A program made the position numbers and the translations under genes. Positions 42,561-50,549 of a stretch of DNA of 60,129 nucleotides are shown piece by piece (position 1 is the first letter of the stretch; every line of letters starts with the position of its first letter). The DNA is from Candidatus Zipacnadum vermilionense (GTDB taxonomy: Bacteria > Armatimonadota > Zipacnadia > Zipacnadales > Zipacnadaceae). The notes below the pieces were generated by a model. That model did not search any database, was not told the DNA's origin, and saw nothing but the letters and a program-made list of their open reading frames with translations. The stretch lies in contig JALGSV010000019.1 in the NCBI GenBank assembly GCA_029821755.1, positions 1 through 60,129 on the forward strand. Reading direction: 5' to 3'.

Positions 42561-44478
42561 AGTCGGTGTGCTTGTCAACGGTGTACAGATGGATCGTCCG
42601 CGCTCGGCCGCGGACGCTGACCTCCCCGATCTCGCGTAGGGGGAGGCTCTCGGGTAAGAGGGCGGCGGTGGCGTCGCTGAGCAACAGTTCCTCCTGGTGC
42701 TCCTTGGTCATGCCTTCGATGCGGGCGGCGGTGTTGACCACATCGCCGATCACCGTGTACTGGGTGCGGGTCTGGGAGCCCACGTTGCCGACTACCGCCT
42801 CGCCGCTGTGTAGGCCGATCCCAATGCGGAAGGGGGTGCGGTCCTCGGCTTGCCCCCAGTGGCGGTTGAGGGCCTCCAGCAACTCCAGCATGCGGCGGGC
42901 GGCGGCCAGGGCCAGCTCGGCGTGGTTGGGCTGGGTGCCGAAGGCGTTCCACACCACCATGATCCCGTCGCCCATGAACTTGTCCAGGTAGCCGTCGTAG
43001 GCAAAGACGGTGTCGCTCATCACGCTGAGGTACTCGTTGAGCTGGGCCAGCCAGACCTCGGGAGGAAGAGACTCGGAGAGGGTGGTGGAGTCGCGCACGT
43101 CGGAGAAGAGCAAGGTGACCGGCCGGCGCTGGCCCCGGCGGGCCAGCTCGGGGTCGTGCGTGAGCTGCTCGAGGACCTCCGGCGAGACGTATACGCCGAA
43201 GCGGTCCTTGATAAGGCGGCGTTCGGCGCCCAGGCGCTCCCAGGTCCCGACTGCCACCGGGAGCAGCACGGCGAGGAGAATCGCCCCATAGGGCACGACG
43301 GCTCCCCAGAGGAAGAAGGCGACGAAGAAGGAGGGGACGGCCAGCACGATCAGCACCAGGAAGCCCAGCGCCGGGCCGAGCGTCTCGCCGCTACTCCAGA
43401 CCAGCATTCCGGCCAGGATCCCCAGCAGCAGGGCCAGGGCCAGCCAGGCAAAGCTACGGCTCTCGTCGCGTAAGGGGGGACCGTGCAGGAGCGTGTTGAC
43501 GATATTGGCATTGGTCTCGACACCGAAAAATTTACGACTGGCGCTGCGGTAGGGTGCGGGGCGCATGTCGTACAGGCCGGCGGCGGTGGCGCCGACCAGG
43601 ACGATCTTGCCCTGCAGGCCGCTGTCGTGCTTGCCGGCCAGGACATCGGCGAAGCTGTAGATAGAGACGGTACCGGCGGGGCCGCAGTAGTTGATGAGAG
43701 AGGCGCCACGAGAGCTTATCCGCGCCGGGGGGGCGCCCGGGAGGGAGAGCTTGCCCTGGGGCACGCCGGCGACGAGGTCGGCGGCGGCTGCGCCGGTGGC
43801 CAAGCGGGCGATCTCCACGGCCAGATGCGGGTAGACCTGCCGGTCCATCCCGATGCGCAGCGGCTCGACCCGACGGTAGACGCCGTCGGGGTCGGGCTCG
43901 ATATCCACGTAGCCGAGGCCCGCAGCGGCCTGGCCCAGCGAGGCGACCGGGCCGGAGAAGGCGAGGGGCTGGATGACCTGGAGCGGCCCCGGCCCGCCCT
44001 CCGGGAGCGGGTAGGCGTTGACCCCGACCTGAGCGCCTCCCTCCATCGGCTTGCGCTCTTGCTTGTAGGTGCCCAGAACTACCCGGCCGTGCTTGCGAAT
44101 CGCCTCCGCGAAGAGGGCGTCGCCCTGCGGGTTGGAGCGGTCCGGCTCGATGAAGAGAATGTCAAAGGCCACCACCTTCGCTCCAGCGAGGCGGTCCAGC
44201 AAGCGGGCGTAGGTGTCGCGGGGGAAGGGGAACTGGCCGAGCTGCTTCAGGCTGGGCTCGTCAATGGCGATGATGGCGATATCGTCGGGAGGGCGCGGGG
44301 GGCGATGGTCGAAGGCGAGGTCGTAGGCGAAGTTCTCGGGGAGGGCGAAGAGGAAAAGGCCGGAGGTCCAGTCCAGGTAGCGCAGCACGACGACGAGGGC
44401 AGCCAAGATCAGGGCGGTACGGAGGCCCCGCGCGCGCTTGGCCTGGAGTTCAGACGCCAGCAGGTCGCTGCCTTCCAA
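42556..44478 (-). CDS. CHASE2-domain class III adenylate cyclase
   Basis: 640 residues. One N-terminal membrane helix is followed by an extracytoplasmic CHASE2 domain (about 35-330; DDIAIIAIDEPSLKQLGQFPFPRDTYARLLDRL and AFDILFIEPDRSNPQGD). Three membrane helices follow (about 335-420; AWLALALLLGILAGMLVW, LGFLVLIVLAVPSFFVAFFLW, YGAILLAVLLPVAVG). The class III cyclase domain (about 455-610) holds the metal Asp pair in LFSDVRDST and FMGDGIMVVW, the adenine-selecting Lys in YLDKFMGD, and Asn/Arg of the transition state in VVNTAARI. It should make cAMP in response to a periplasmic signal. The stop codon is supplied by repeat B3. A FecR gene follows. Confidence 0.94.
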   Translation of the reverse strand: MEGSDLLASELQAKRARGLRTALILAALVVVLRYLDWTSGLFLFALPENFAYDLAFDHRPPRPPDDIAIIAIDEPSLKQLGQFPFPRDTYARLLDRLAGAKVVAFDILFIEPDRSNPQGDALFAEAIRKHGRVVLGTYKQERKPMEGGAQVGVNAYPLPEGGPGPLQVIQPLAFSGPVASLGQAAAGLGYVDIEPDPDGVYRRVEPLRIGMDRQVYPHLAVEIARLATGAAAADLVAGVPQGKLSLPGAPPARISSRGASLINYCGPAGTVSIYSFADVLAGKHDSGLQGKIVLVGATAAGLYDMRPAPYRSASRKFFGVETNANIVNTLLHGPPLRDESRSFAWLALALLLGILAGMLVWSSGETLGPALGFLVLIVLAVPSFFVAFFLWGAVVPYGAILLAVLLPVAVGTWERLGAERRLIKDRFGVYVSPEVLEQLTHDPELARRGQRRPVTLLFSDVRDSTTLSESLPPEVWLAQLNEYLSVMSDTVFAYDGYLDKFMGDGIMVVWNAFGTQPNHAELALAAARRMLELLEALNRHWGQAEDRTPFRIGIGLHSGEAVVGNVGSQTRTQYTVIGDVVNTAARIEGMTKEHQEELLLSDATAALLPESLPLREIGEVSVRGRARTIHLYTVDKHTDS

Positions 44479-44514
44479 GGTGGTAGCCCTCCCCGGCGAT
44501 GGTCAGGTGGCAGC

Positions 44515-44543
44515 AGTATACCCGTTTTCGCAGGGATTATGAA
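44515..44543 (-). promoter_or_regulatory. Probable promoter of the cyclase-FecR operon
   Basis: On the minus strand TTCATA (44543-44538), 17 bases, TATACT (44520-44515). The -10 is strong and the -35 matches four of six. Transcription would start near 44508, about 30 bases before the ATG at 44478. Confidence 0.5.
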
Positions 44544-44575
44544 GTAGGGGAAGCAGTGGCGGGCCGCGGCTGCCC

Positions 44576-45607
44576 CTAGTCCCAGATGAGCAGCCCTTCC
44601 CGCTCGACGCTCCAGTCGAAGATGGTGCCGCCCAGTTCCCGCAGCCGCCGTCTGACGGCGTAGTCCTTATCGCGGTCGCACCAGAACATCATGGTGCCGC
44701 CGCCGCCGGCACCGCAGACGCGGCCGCCCAGGGCGCCAGCCTCCAGCGCCCCGGCGAGGAAGCCCTCCAGCACGTCATTGGTTACCGCCGGGTGCAGGCG
44801 CTGGTGGGCGGTCCAGACAGCATTAAGCAGCTCGCCCAGGCTGGAGAGGTCCCCGCGCAACAAGACGCCGCGCATCTCATCAGCCAGGGCGTTCATCTCG
44901 CGGAAGGCGTCGCGCACGTCTGACTGGCCCTGCTGGAAGCCGGTAGCTACGGCGTCGAGAATCTGCTTCGCGGGGCGTGACAGGCCAGTGTAGCAGACCA
45001 CCAGCGACTTCTCCAGCGCGGCCAGAGTATCCGCCGGGAGGCGGAGCAGGTCGATCTCGATGCCGCCGGAGGGCTGGCCGGGCCAGTAGCGCATGTACTT
45101 GACCCCGCCGCCGGTGACCGGGGAGTACTGGTCTTGCCAACCGTAGGTGGCGTGCAGGACGCGCGTCTCGATGCTGCGGGCCATCTCGGCGATCTCGTAG
45201 TTCGACAGCCGCCGACCGGTGAAGGCGTCGAGGGTGGCGATCACGCAGGTGGCCGCGGTGGAGGAGGACCCTAGCCCCGCCCCGCCGGGCATCTCGGAGT
45301 AGGTGGTCAACTCCACCCCGCAGGGCAGGTCGAAGCGGCGCAGCGCCTCTTGTACCAGCCCCAGTTGCCCCTCCGGGTCCAGGTGAGAGGCGTCCTCGAT
45401 CTCCACGGTCAGGTCGTCGTGGTCGGGCGCATGCAGCACGATCCGCTGGTCCTCCCGCGGGCGCAACGAGCCGTAGAGGTACTTGTTGATGGTGACGTTG
45501 AGAATTCCCCCGCCCATCTCCCGGCAAGCGGGTAGGTAGTCGGTCATCCCGACGAAGTCCAAGCGCAGAGGCGAGCGAGCGTGCAGAGGACGGCCGGTGT
45601 TGGGCAT
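44576..45607 (-). CDS. GHMP-family sugar kinase (heptose-7-phosphate kinase-like)
   Basis: 343 residues from ATG 45607 (AGGAGTTCCATCC upstream). Motif 1 is ARSPLRLDFVGMTDYLPACREMGGGILNVTINKYLYGSL (residues 10-48). The ATP loop is EMPGGAGLGSSSTAATCVIATLDA (about 107-130). Motif 3 is GGRVCGAGGGGTMMFWC (about 293-309). WQDQYSPVTGGGVKYMRY (about 162) is characteristic of the branch with D-glycero-D-manno-heptose 7-phosphate kinase (HddA) and L-fucose kinase-like enzymes. It would phosphorylate the anomeric position of a sugar or sugar phosphate on the way to a nucleotide sugar for surface glycans. No other heptose genes are in the window, so the substrate is uncertain. It follows a 48-residue ORF downstream of a good promoter. 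Confidence 0.85.
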   Translation of the reverse strand: MPNTGRPLHARSPLRLDFVGMTDYLPACREMGGGILNVTINKYLYGSLRPREDQRIVLHAPDHDDLTVEIEDASHLDPEGQLGLVQEALRRFDLPCGVELTTYSEMPGGAGLGSSSTAATCVIATLDAFTGRRLSNYEIAEMARSIETRVLHATYGWQDQYSPVTGGGVKYMRYWPGQPSGGIEIDLLRLPADTLAALEKSLVVCYTGLSRPAKQILDAVATGFQQGQSDVRDAFREMNALADEMRGVLLRGDLSSLGELLNAVWTAHQRLHPAVTNDVLEGFLAGALEAGALGGRVCGAGGGGTMMFWCDRDKDYAVRRRLRELGGTIFDWSVEREGLLIWD

Positions 45608-45658
45608 GGATGGAACTCCTGTTCCGAGGGACGGGGCTGGTTGCCTTCTTGCGTAAAC

Positions 45659-45712
45659 GAGCGGGCCGAATTCGCCGCGCACTGCGTGCGTGGCTCATCG
45701 CGGCCCCTCCTA
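45659..45712. repeat. Intergenic repeat, family F copy 2
   Basis: Matches 39795-39835 at both ends, with a 13-base insertion (GCGCACTGCGTGC) in the middle. Its last bases, CCTCCTAG, provide the TAG stop codon (45712-45710, minus strand) of the small ORF that starts at 45856. Confidence 0.6.
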
Positions 45713-45856
45713 GCTTGCCTTCGATCGCGCCATCTCCCTGATCTTGGCCAGGTCCAGGACCCCCTTCTGGCCCCATCGCGGCGGGCGTTCAGTAATTCCA
45801 GTCAAGCTTCGGTCTAGGCAGACAAGCGCGTCGGGGTCGTAGGGTCGCAAGTCCAT
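45710..45856 (-). CDS. Small ORF, 48 residues, upstream of the GHMP kinase
   Basis: ATG 45856 follows GAGGTGACTG at a good distance, and a clean promoter lies 34 bases upstream, so translation is likely. The peptide begins MDLRPYDPDALVCLDRS, continues through LTGITERPPRWGQKGVLDL and ends AKIREMARSKAS. It has no membrane segment or cysteine motif. I do not recognise the family; no known leader-peptide feature (such as a run of one amino acid) is visible. It ends inside family F repeat 2, so the original protein may have been longer. It would be the first gene of an operon with the GHMP kinase. Confidence 0.5.
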   Translation of the reverse strand: MDLRPYDPDALVCLDRSLTGITERPPRWGQKGVLDLAKIREMARSKAS

Positions 45857-45889
45857 CAGTCACCTCGGCGGAAGCGCTTACTACGGCGC

Positions 45890-45918
45890 ATTGTAGGCCC
45901 TGAGCGTCCGGCAATCAA
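45890..45918 (-). promoter_or_regulatory. Promoter of small ORF and GHMP kinase
   Basis: On the minus strand TTGATT (45918-45913), 17 bases, TACAAT (45895-45890). Transcription would start near 45883, 27 bases before ATG 45856. It diverges from the argB promoter, with 43 bases between the two -35 boxes. Confidence 0.6.
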
Positions 45919-45961
45919 GGCGGGCGGGGCTCTGGGGGGGATGACCCGAGACTGCTTCCGG

Positions 45962-45990
45962 TTGAAACCGCGCCCACATGCGTGTATATT
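45962..45990 (+). promoter_or_regulatory. Promoter of argB
   Basis: TTGAAA (45962-45967), 17 bases, TATATT (45985-45990). Transcription would start near 45997, about 86 bases before the argB ATG at 46083. No arginine-repressor operator (ARG box) was evident by eye. Confidence 0.65.
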
Positions 45991-46082
45991 CTCCCCAACG
46001 AGGTGGGTCGGAGGCTTCGTGGCGCTCGTGCCGAGCGCGACGCGCTGGCGGCCCTCCCCGGTACCTGCCAAGGAGCCTTATC

Positions 46083-46943
46083 ATGAACGACCGCCAATCC
46101 CGCGCGCAGACCCTCGCCGAGGCTCTGCCTTATATCCAGAAGTGGACCGGCAAGACGATTGTGGTCAAATATGGCGGCGCCGCCATGACCGACCCGGCGC
46201 TGAAAGAGCAGGTGGCCCGTGACCTGGCGCTGGTGCGGTTTGTGGGCGCCTATCCGGTGGTCGTGCACGGGGGGGGGCCGCGGATTAGCGAGATGATGCG
46301 GCGCTTGGGCAAGGAGCCGGTGTTCATTGACGGCTGCCGGGTGACCGATCCGGAGACGATGGAGATCGTGCAGATGGTCCTGGTGGGTGACGTCAATCAG
46401 GACCTGGTCAGCCAGATCAACGCCGCCGGGGCGCGCGCCATCGGGCTGTCGGGCAAGGACGCCAACCTGATCGTGGCCTGCAAGAAGGACTCGCGTGTCG
46501 GCGATCTGGGCCTGGTCGGCGAGGTGACGGGGATAGACCGCCACGCTATCGACGTGCTGACTCACGCCGGCTACATCGTGGTCATCTCCTCCATCGGTAT
46601 CGGCCCGGAGGGCGAGAGTTACAACATCAACGCCGACACGGTAGCGGGAGACATCGCCGTGGCTCTGGAGGCGGAGAAGCTTATCGCGCTCAGCGACGTG
46701 TCCGGGGTGCTGCGCGAGGTGAACGACCCCGCCTCCCTGATCAGCGAGATGACCCTGGCTGAGGTGCGCGCGGCGCAGGCGGACGGCACCGTCGCCGGGG
46801 GCATGATCCCCAAGTTGGAGTCGTGTATCCGCGCGGTGGAGGGCGGCGTCCCCTACGCGCACCTGATAGACGGGCGGGTGCCCCATGCACTGCTGATGGA
46901 GCTGTTTACGGACGCGGGGGTGGGGACGATGATTCGGGGGTAG
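46083..46943 (+). CDS. argB: Acetylglutamate kinase
   Basis: 286 residues; ATG 46083 follows CCAAGGAGCCTTATC. It phosphorylates N-acetylglutamate, the second step of arginine synthesis. Evidence: KTIVVKYGGAAM (about residues 23-34, phosphate-binding Lys), VVVHGGGPRISEMM (about 60-73), FIDGCRVTDPETMEIVQMVLVG (about 82-103), SGKDANLI (about 126), YNINADTVAGDIAVAL (about 180-195) and GTVAGGMIPKLESCIRAVEGG (about 240-260). The N-terminal extension with the helix QTLAEALPYIQKW is of the type seen in arginine-inhibited hexameric enzymes, so feedback inhibition is likely. No other arg genes are nearby. A DUF3160 gene follows. Confidence 0.96.
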   Translation: MNDRQSRAQTLAEALPYIQKWTGKTIVVKYGGAAMTDPALKEQVARDLALVRFVGAYPVVVHGGGPRISEMMRRLGKEPVFIDGCRVTDPETMEIVQMVLVGDVNQDLVSQINAAGARAIGLSGKDANLIVACKKDSRVGDLGLVGEVTGIDRHAIDVLTHAGYIVVISSIGIGPEGESYNINADTVAGDIAVALEAEKLIALSDVSGVLREVNDPASLISEMTLAEVRAAQADGTVAGGMIPKLESCIRAVEGGVPYAHLIDGRVPHALLMELFTDAGVGTMIRG

Positions 46944-47107
46944 GAGAGGACCGCAGACTTCAGACCCGGAGGGCCGGACGTTGCGGGGCACCTCCCCGGG
47001 CCGCGGGTAGGCCCGGGGCTGCTGGTGTCCCGAACGCGGGAACATACTGTTGGCACCGGCAGTCTGAGGGCTGTGGCGTCAAGTCTGTCCCTAGGGAGGC
47101 GATGGGT

Positions 47108-49342
47108 ATGAGCGGACCGCTGCACGTGTTCCTCGCTGTGGTAGTGGTGTGCGTTTGTCTGGGAATAACCGGGTGTCGGGCGGCGGAGGGGGACCCCGCG
47201 ACCAACACCGGCCAGATCAAGCTGGCCTTGCCTGCCACTCCCCTGCCGGAGGGGTTCTCCTCCTACTACCACCCCGTCGCGGCCGAAGTGACCCCCAATA
47301 TCCCCGGTTACGCCCTGCCCCTCGACTGGGGCCAGGTCACCAACGCCGAACGCTTCACCTACGTCAAAGATGCTCAGCGTGACCTGCTTACGCGCAACGG
47401 CTTCGTCCTGCTGGGCGCCGGTCGCAGTGACGACATCGCCGACCTCTACGACAGTATCGAGGAGAGCGGCGACCCGGTCTGGGTCACGCCCGACGCGGTC
47501 CTCCACTCCTTCCACATCCAGTTCAACGAGACCCTGAAGACGGTGGAGGAGACCCAACTGATCCCCCTGGCCCTGCGCCTGTCGGAGCAACTCCAGCAGG
47601 CCAGCGAGGCACAGTACAATTCCTTCGACGGAGAGCTGCGGGAGGCCGCCCGGCGCAACCTGGCCTTCTTCAGCGTGGCCCGCCAACTGCTTGACCCCAA
47701 AGCTTCCCCGCCGGGGGTCGCGGGGGATAATCTGGTCCAGCAGGAGATCGGGCTGATCGAGGCCCATGCGGGCTTCGCCGCTAGTCCCCTGTTCACGTAC
47801 CAGGAGGACTACTCCCAGTACCTCCCCCGGGGCCACTACACCCGCAGCGAGCCGCTCAAGGCCTACTTCAAGGCCATGATGTGGTACGGGCGGATGGGCT
47901 TGCTGCTCAAGGGCAAGGACATTTCAGGAAATGCGCTGGTGACGGCGGAGGAGGCCCGGCGGCAAACGCTGCAAGCGGCGCTGATCGCCTCGTTGCTCTA
48001 CGCGCCGGCGCAGGCCGAGCAGGAAAGCCCGGCGGGGGCCTGGCGGCGCCTCTACCTGGTGACCGCCTTCTTCGCGGGATTCGCCGACGATCTAACACCT
48101 TACCAGTACGCTGAGCAGATCCGGGAGGTCTGCGGAGCGGCGGGTACCTGGGCCAAGCTGGCCGAGCCGGAGACCTTCGTAGCGTTGCGGGAAGCCCTGG
48201 CGGCGCTGCCCAAGCCGAAGATCTATAGTGGCGCGGGGCGGGTGGTCCTGATGCCGCCCTTCTCGCCGGAGCAGCTCGACGAGACCCTGGCGGACACCCA
48301 GGGCCTGCGCTTCATGAGCCAGCGGTATACGCCGGACTCGTACATGTTCCAGCAGTTGATCTTCCCGGCGGTGGGGCCTTTCACCGGCCAGGGAGAGCCT
48401 TTCACCATGGTCATGACCCCTGGCGGCCCGCAGCGCAACTTCGCGCGGGGGCTGGATGTGATGGCCGTCTTGGGCAGCGATCGGGCGCTGCAACACCTGC
48501 AGGACGGCGGCGACACCGCCTACGGCAAGTACGACACGCAGATGGCCGCCCTGCGCAAGCAGTTCGGCGACCTGCCCGCCAACGAGTGGGGCCGGGACCT
48601 GTACGCCGGCTGGATCTACTCCCTGGAGGCGCTGATCCAGGCGCGGCCGGAGGGCTACCCCAATTTCATGCGCACCGCGGCCTGGGAGGACCGGCAGCTA
48701 CAGGTGGCGCTGGCCTCTTGGGCGCAACTGCGGCATGACACCATCCTTTACGCCAAGCAGCCTTATCCGCCGGTGGCTGGGTCGGCGCCGCCTCCGCCCC
48801 CGCCCAAGAGCGCGGGTTTCGTCGAGCCCCTGCCGGAGTTCTACGCGCGGATGCTGGCTCTGACTAACGCCATGCGCGATGGGCTACGGGACCTGGGGAT
48901 CATGCCATCGGGCACCCTCCCCCGGCTGCAGTCGCTGGCCAGTCTCCTACAGGCCCTGCAGGACATCTCCGTAGCCGAGCTGTCTGGCCAGGCCCTGAAT
49001 GAGGGGCAAGAGGAGGTCATCAAGTACTTCCACGCCTACCTCAACGAGGGCCTGCATGACACCGATCCGGAGGGCCTGAAGACCACGGTGGTGGCGGACG
49101 TGCTGACCGACCCGGTGGGGATGCTGGCCCTGGAGGAGGGCAGCGGCAACGTGCGGCAAATGGTGGTGGCCTATAGCGACCCGGCGGGCAACGTCTTCCT
49201 CGCGCGCGGGGCGACGCTGAGCTACTACGAGTTCAAGCAGCCGATGGCGGACCGCCTCACCGATGAGGCCTGGCGGACGCTGCTAGCGGGAGCCGACGCG
49301 CCCAAGCCGCCGGAGTGGGTGGAGGGGATCGGTGGGAAGTAA
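47108..49342 (+). CDS. DUF3160 lipoprotein
   Basis: 744 residues from ATG 47108; ATG 47102 is too close to the GGGAGGCG site. The signal MSGPLHVFLAVVVVCVCLGITGC ends in a lipobox (ITGC), so it is probably membrane-anchored on the outside. The rest matches the large DUF3160 family: NAERFTYVKDAQRDLLTRNGFVL, VWVTPDAVLHSFHIQFNETLKTVEE, YSQYLPRGHYTRSEPLKAYFKAMMWYGRMGLLLKG, RFMSQRYTPDSYMFQQLIFP and SLASLLQALQDISVAELSGQ, with the typical YSDPAGNVFLARGATLSYYEFKQP close. The family's function is unknown; members are secreted by diverse environmental bacteria. The gene stands between argB and the hydrogenase locus. Positions 46944-47107 carry no feature beyond the ribosome site. Confidence 0.85.
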   Translation: MSGPLHVFLAVVVVCVCLGITGCRAAEGDPATNTGQIKLALPATPLPEGFSSYYHPVAAEVTPNIPGYALPLDWGQVTNAERFTYVKDAQRDLLTRNGFVLLGAGRSDDIADLYDSIEESGDPVWVTPDAVLHSFHIQFNETLKTVEETQLIPLALRLSEQLQQASEAQYNSFDGELREAARRNLAFFSVARQLLDPKASPPGVAGDNLVQQEIGLIEAHAGFAASPLFTYQEDYSQYLPRGHYTRSEPLKAYFKAMMWYGRMGLLLKGKDISGNALVTAEEARRQTLQAALIASLLYAPAQAEQESPAGAWRRLYLVTAFFAGFADDLTPYQYAEQIREVCGAAGTWAKLAEPETFVALREALAALPKPKIYSGAGRVVLMPPFSPEQLDETLADTQGLRFMSQRYTPDSYMFQQLIFPAVGPFTGQGEPFTMVMTPGGPQRNFARGLDVMAVLGSDRALQHLQDGGDTAYGKYDTQMAALRKQFGDLPANEWGRDLYAGWIYSLEALIQARPEGYPNFMRTAAWEDRQLQVALASWAQLRHDTILYAKQPYPPVAGSAPPPPPPKSAGFVEPLPEFYARMLALTNAMRDGLRDLGIMPSGTLPRLQSLASLLQALQDISVAELSGQALNEGQEEVIKYFHAYLNEGLHDTDPEGLKTTVVADVLTDPVGMLALEEGSGNVRQMVVAYSDPAGNVFLARGATLSYYEFKQPMADRLTDEAWRTLLAGADAPKPPEWVEGIGGK

Positions 49343-49551
49343 CGGAAGATGGGGGAGGGCCTGAGGGTCTCTCGATAGCCTGCTGTGGGGTGAGACAGGT
49401 AGCGCAGTCGAGGCCCGACCGACCCGCCGCGACTACTTCCGCGACTGCCGCGACCTGCGCCGGGAGGCCCGCACTGCTGCTGGTTTGGTGCCCTAACGAG
49501 GGGTCGCTTGCCGCTTCCGAATCGCGACTTCAGACTTTCCGCTAGGCGCCC

Positions 49552-49580
49552 TTGACGACGCCTGCAACTGTCGGTATTAT
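49552..49580 (+). promoter_or_regulatory. Promoter of the hydrogenase locus
   Basis: TTGACG (49552-49557), 17 bases, TATTAT (49575-49580). Transcription would start near 49587, with no other good promoter seen before hydA, so it may serve the whole gene string. Its -10 overlaps the ATG at 49579, which therefore cannot be the translation start. Positions 49343-49551 hold nothing I recognise. Confidence 0.6.
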
Positions 49581-49629
49581 GGAGCGGTGTTCTTTGGTCC
49601 TAACCCACCAGGACAGGGAGCGATGCATT

Positions 49630-49995
49630 CTGACGCTAGCTGGCGCCGTTGAGGTCCTCAAGGCCGAAACTGTTGTGCCTACCCCGTCACCAGAGGCAGA
49701 GGTGACGGGGTGTTTTGCGGCTGACCTGATGAGCGATGTGCTGGCGTTTGCCCGGCCGGGAGCGGTGCTGCTGACGGGACTAGCGACCGATCAGACCATC
49801 CGCACCGCCTCCGTCCGGCAACTGCTGGCGGTGTTCGTTATCGAGGGCAAACAGGTCGGCGGTGACATGACGGAGGCCGCACGCGAGGAAGGCATTCCCT
49901 TGTTCCGCACGCCGCTGTCAAAATACGAGGCTTGCGGTCTGTTGATGCAAGCCGGGCTGCGGCCGTACCGCACAGGTGTGACGCTCGCCACGTAG
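49630..49995 (+). CDS. DRTGG-domain protein, first of two; start codon non-canonical
   Basis: About 121 residues from CTG 49630 (or 122 from ATT 49627). No ATG, GTG or TTG lies between the predicted transcription start (about 49587) and the domain except an unmarked TTG at 49594, while AGGGAG at 49615-49620 is correctly placed for ATT/CTG. The domain is nearly complete: LTLAGAVEVLKAETVV, EVTGCFAADLMSDVLAFARPGAVLLTGL, TIRTASVRQLLAVFVIEGKQVGGDM, AREEGIPLFRTPLSKYEACGLLMQAGL. DRTGG domains are small nucleotide- or ligand-binding-like modules found in hydrogenase operons of Thermotoga-like and clostridial bacteria. Their role there is unknown. A terminator-like hairpin lies within its 5' coding part. 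It could also be read as a frameshift, with ATG 49623 as the true start. Confidence 0.65.
   Translation: MTLAGAVEVLKAETVVPTPSPEAEVTGCFAADLMSDVLAFARPGAVLLTGLATDQTIRTASVRQLLAVFVIEGKQVGGDMTEAAREEGIPLFRTPLSKYEACGLLMQAGLRPYRTGVTLAT
49682..49716 (+). promoter_or_regulatory. Terminator-like hairpin inside the first hydrogenase-locus gene
   Basis: A perfect 10-bp stem, CCCCGTCACC (49682-49691) and GGTGACGGGG (49701-49710), with a 9-base loop, directly followed by TGTTTT. It lies about 95 bases after the predicted transcription start and is in the coding part of the DRTGG gene. The position and shape are those of an attenuator, but no alternative antiterminator pairing is obvious and coding could explain it. 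Confidence 0.45.
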
Positions 49996-50022
49996 GGGCG
50001 CAGATCAACGTGCCCTGCAATC

Positions 50023-50451
50023 ATGGACACGCCCCCGCTGTCGCATCACGAATTCCCCATCCTGGGCCGGGCCTATTTTCTGGGTGGTCGCGCCTCCACC
50101 TCGGTACGTCGGGTGCTGTTGGAGGCGGGGGTGGGTGAAGAGGTTATCCAGCGCGTCTGCGTGGCGTGCTATGAGGCGGAGATGAACGTGGTGCTGCACG
50201 CGCGGTCGGGGTATATCTCTCTGGACATCTTTCCCGACCGGTTGGAGCTGGCGGTGTTCGACCAAGGACCGGGGATTGCGGACGTGCAGTTGGCCATGAC
50301 CCCCGGTTGGTCCTCGGCCAACGAGGAGGCGCGTTCTCTGGGCTTCGGCGCCGGGATGGGCCTGCCCAACATCCGCGAGCAGGCCGATGCGATGGAGTTG
50401 AACAGCGTCCCCGGTGAGGGGGCGAGTCTGAAGTTGACGTTCTGCCGGTAG
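50023..50451 (+). CDS. RsbW-like anti-sigma-factor-type ATPase
   Basis: 142 residues, the length of a free-standing GHKL (HATPase) domain. N box CYEAEMNVVLHA (about residues 49-60), G1 box VFDQGPGI (about 80), G2 box GFGAGMGLPNI (about 108-118) and a closing strand GEGASLKLTF. It is the anti-sigma or switch-kinase type rather than a full sensor histidine kinase, as no dimerisation histidine is present. It lies 27 bases after the first DRTGG gene. Homologs occur in the same position in Thermotoga-type hydrogenase operons, so it may relay a redox or H2 signal. The partner protein is unknown. Confidence 0.86.
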   Translation: MDTPPLSHHEFPILGRAYFLGGRASTSVRRVLLEAGVGEEVIQRVCVACYEAEMNVVLHARSGYISLDIFPDRLELAVFDQGPGIADVQLAMTPGWSSANEEARSLGFGAGMGLPNIREQADAMELNSVPGEGASLKLTFCR

Positions 50452-50549
50452 GCACGGCCCGCGTGGCGCGGGTCCGCCGGCCGGCGCTGTGCAGAGGGAC
50501 GGGGAAGGGGCGGACGGGGAAGCCCATTCCACGCGAAGGAGACCCTGGC

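Noticed and set aside
49579-49581. ATG as start codon of the first DRTGG gene
   Set aside because: It overlaps the -10 TATTAT of the promoter, so it would not be on the transcript, and it has no Shine-Dalgarno site.
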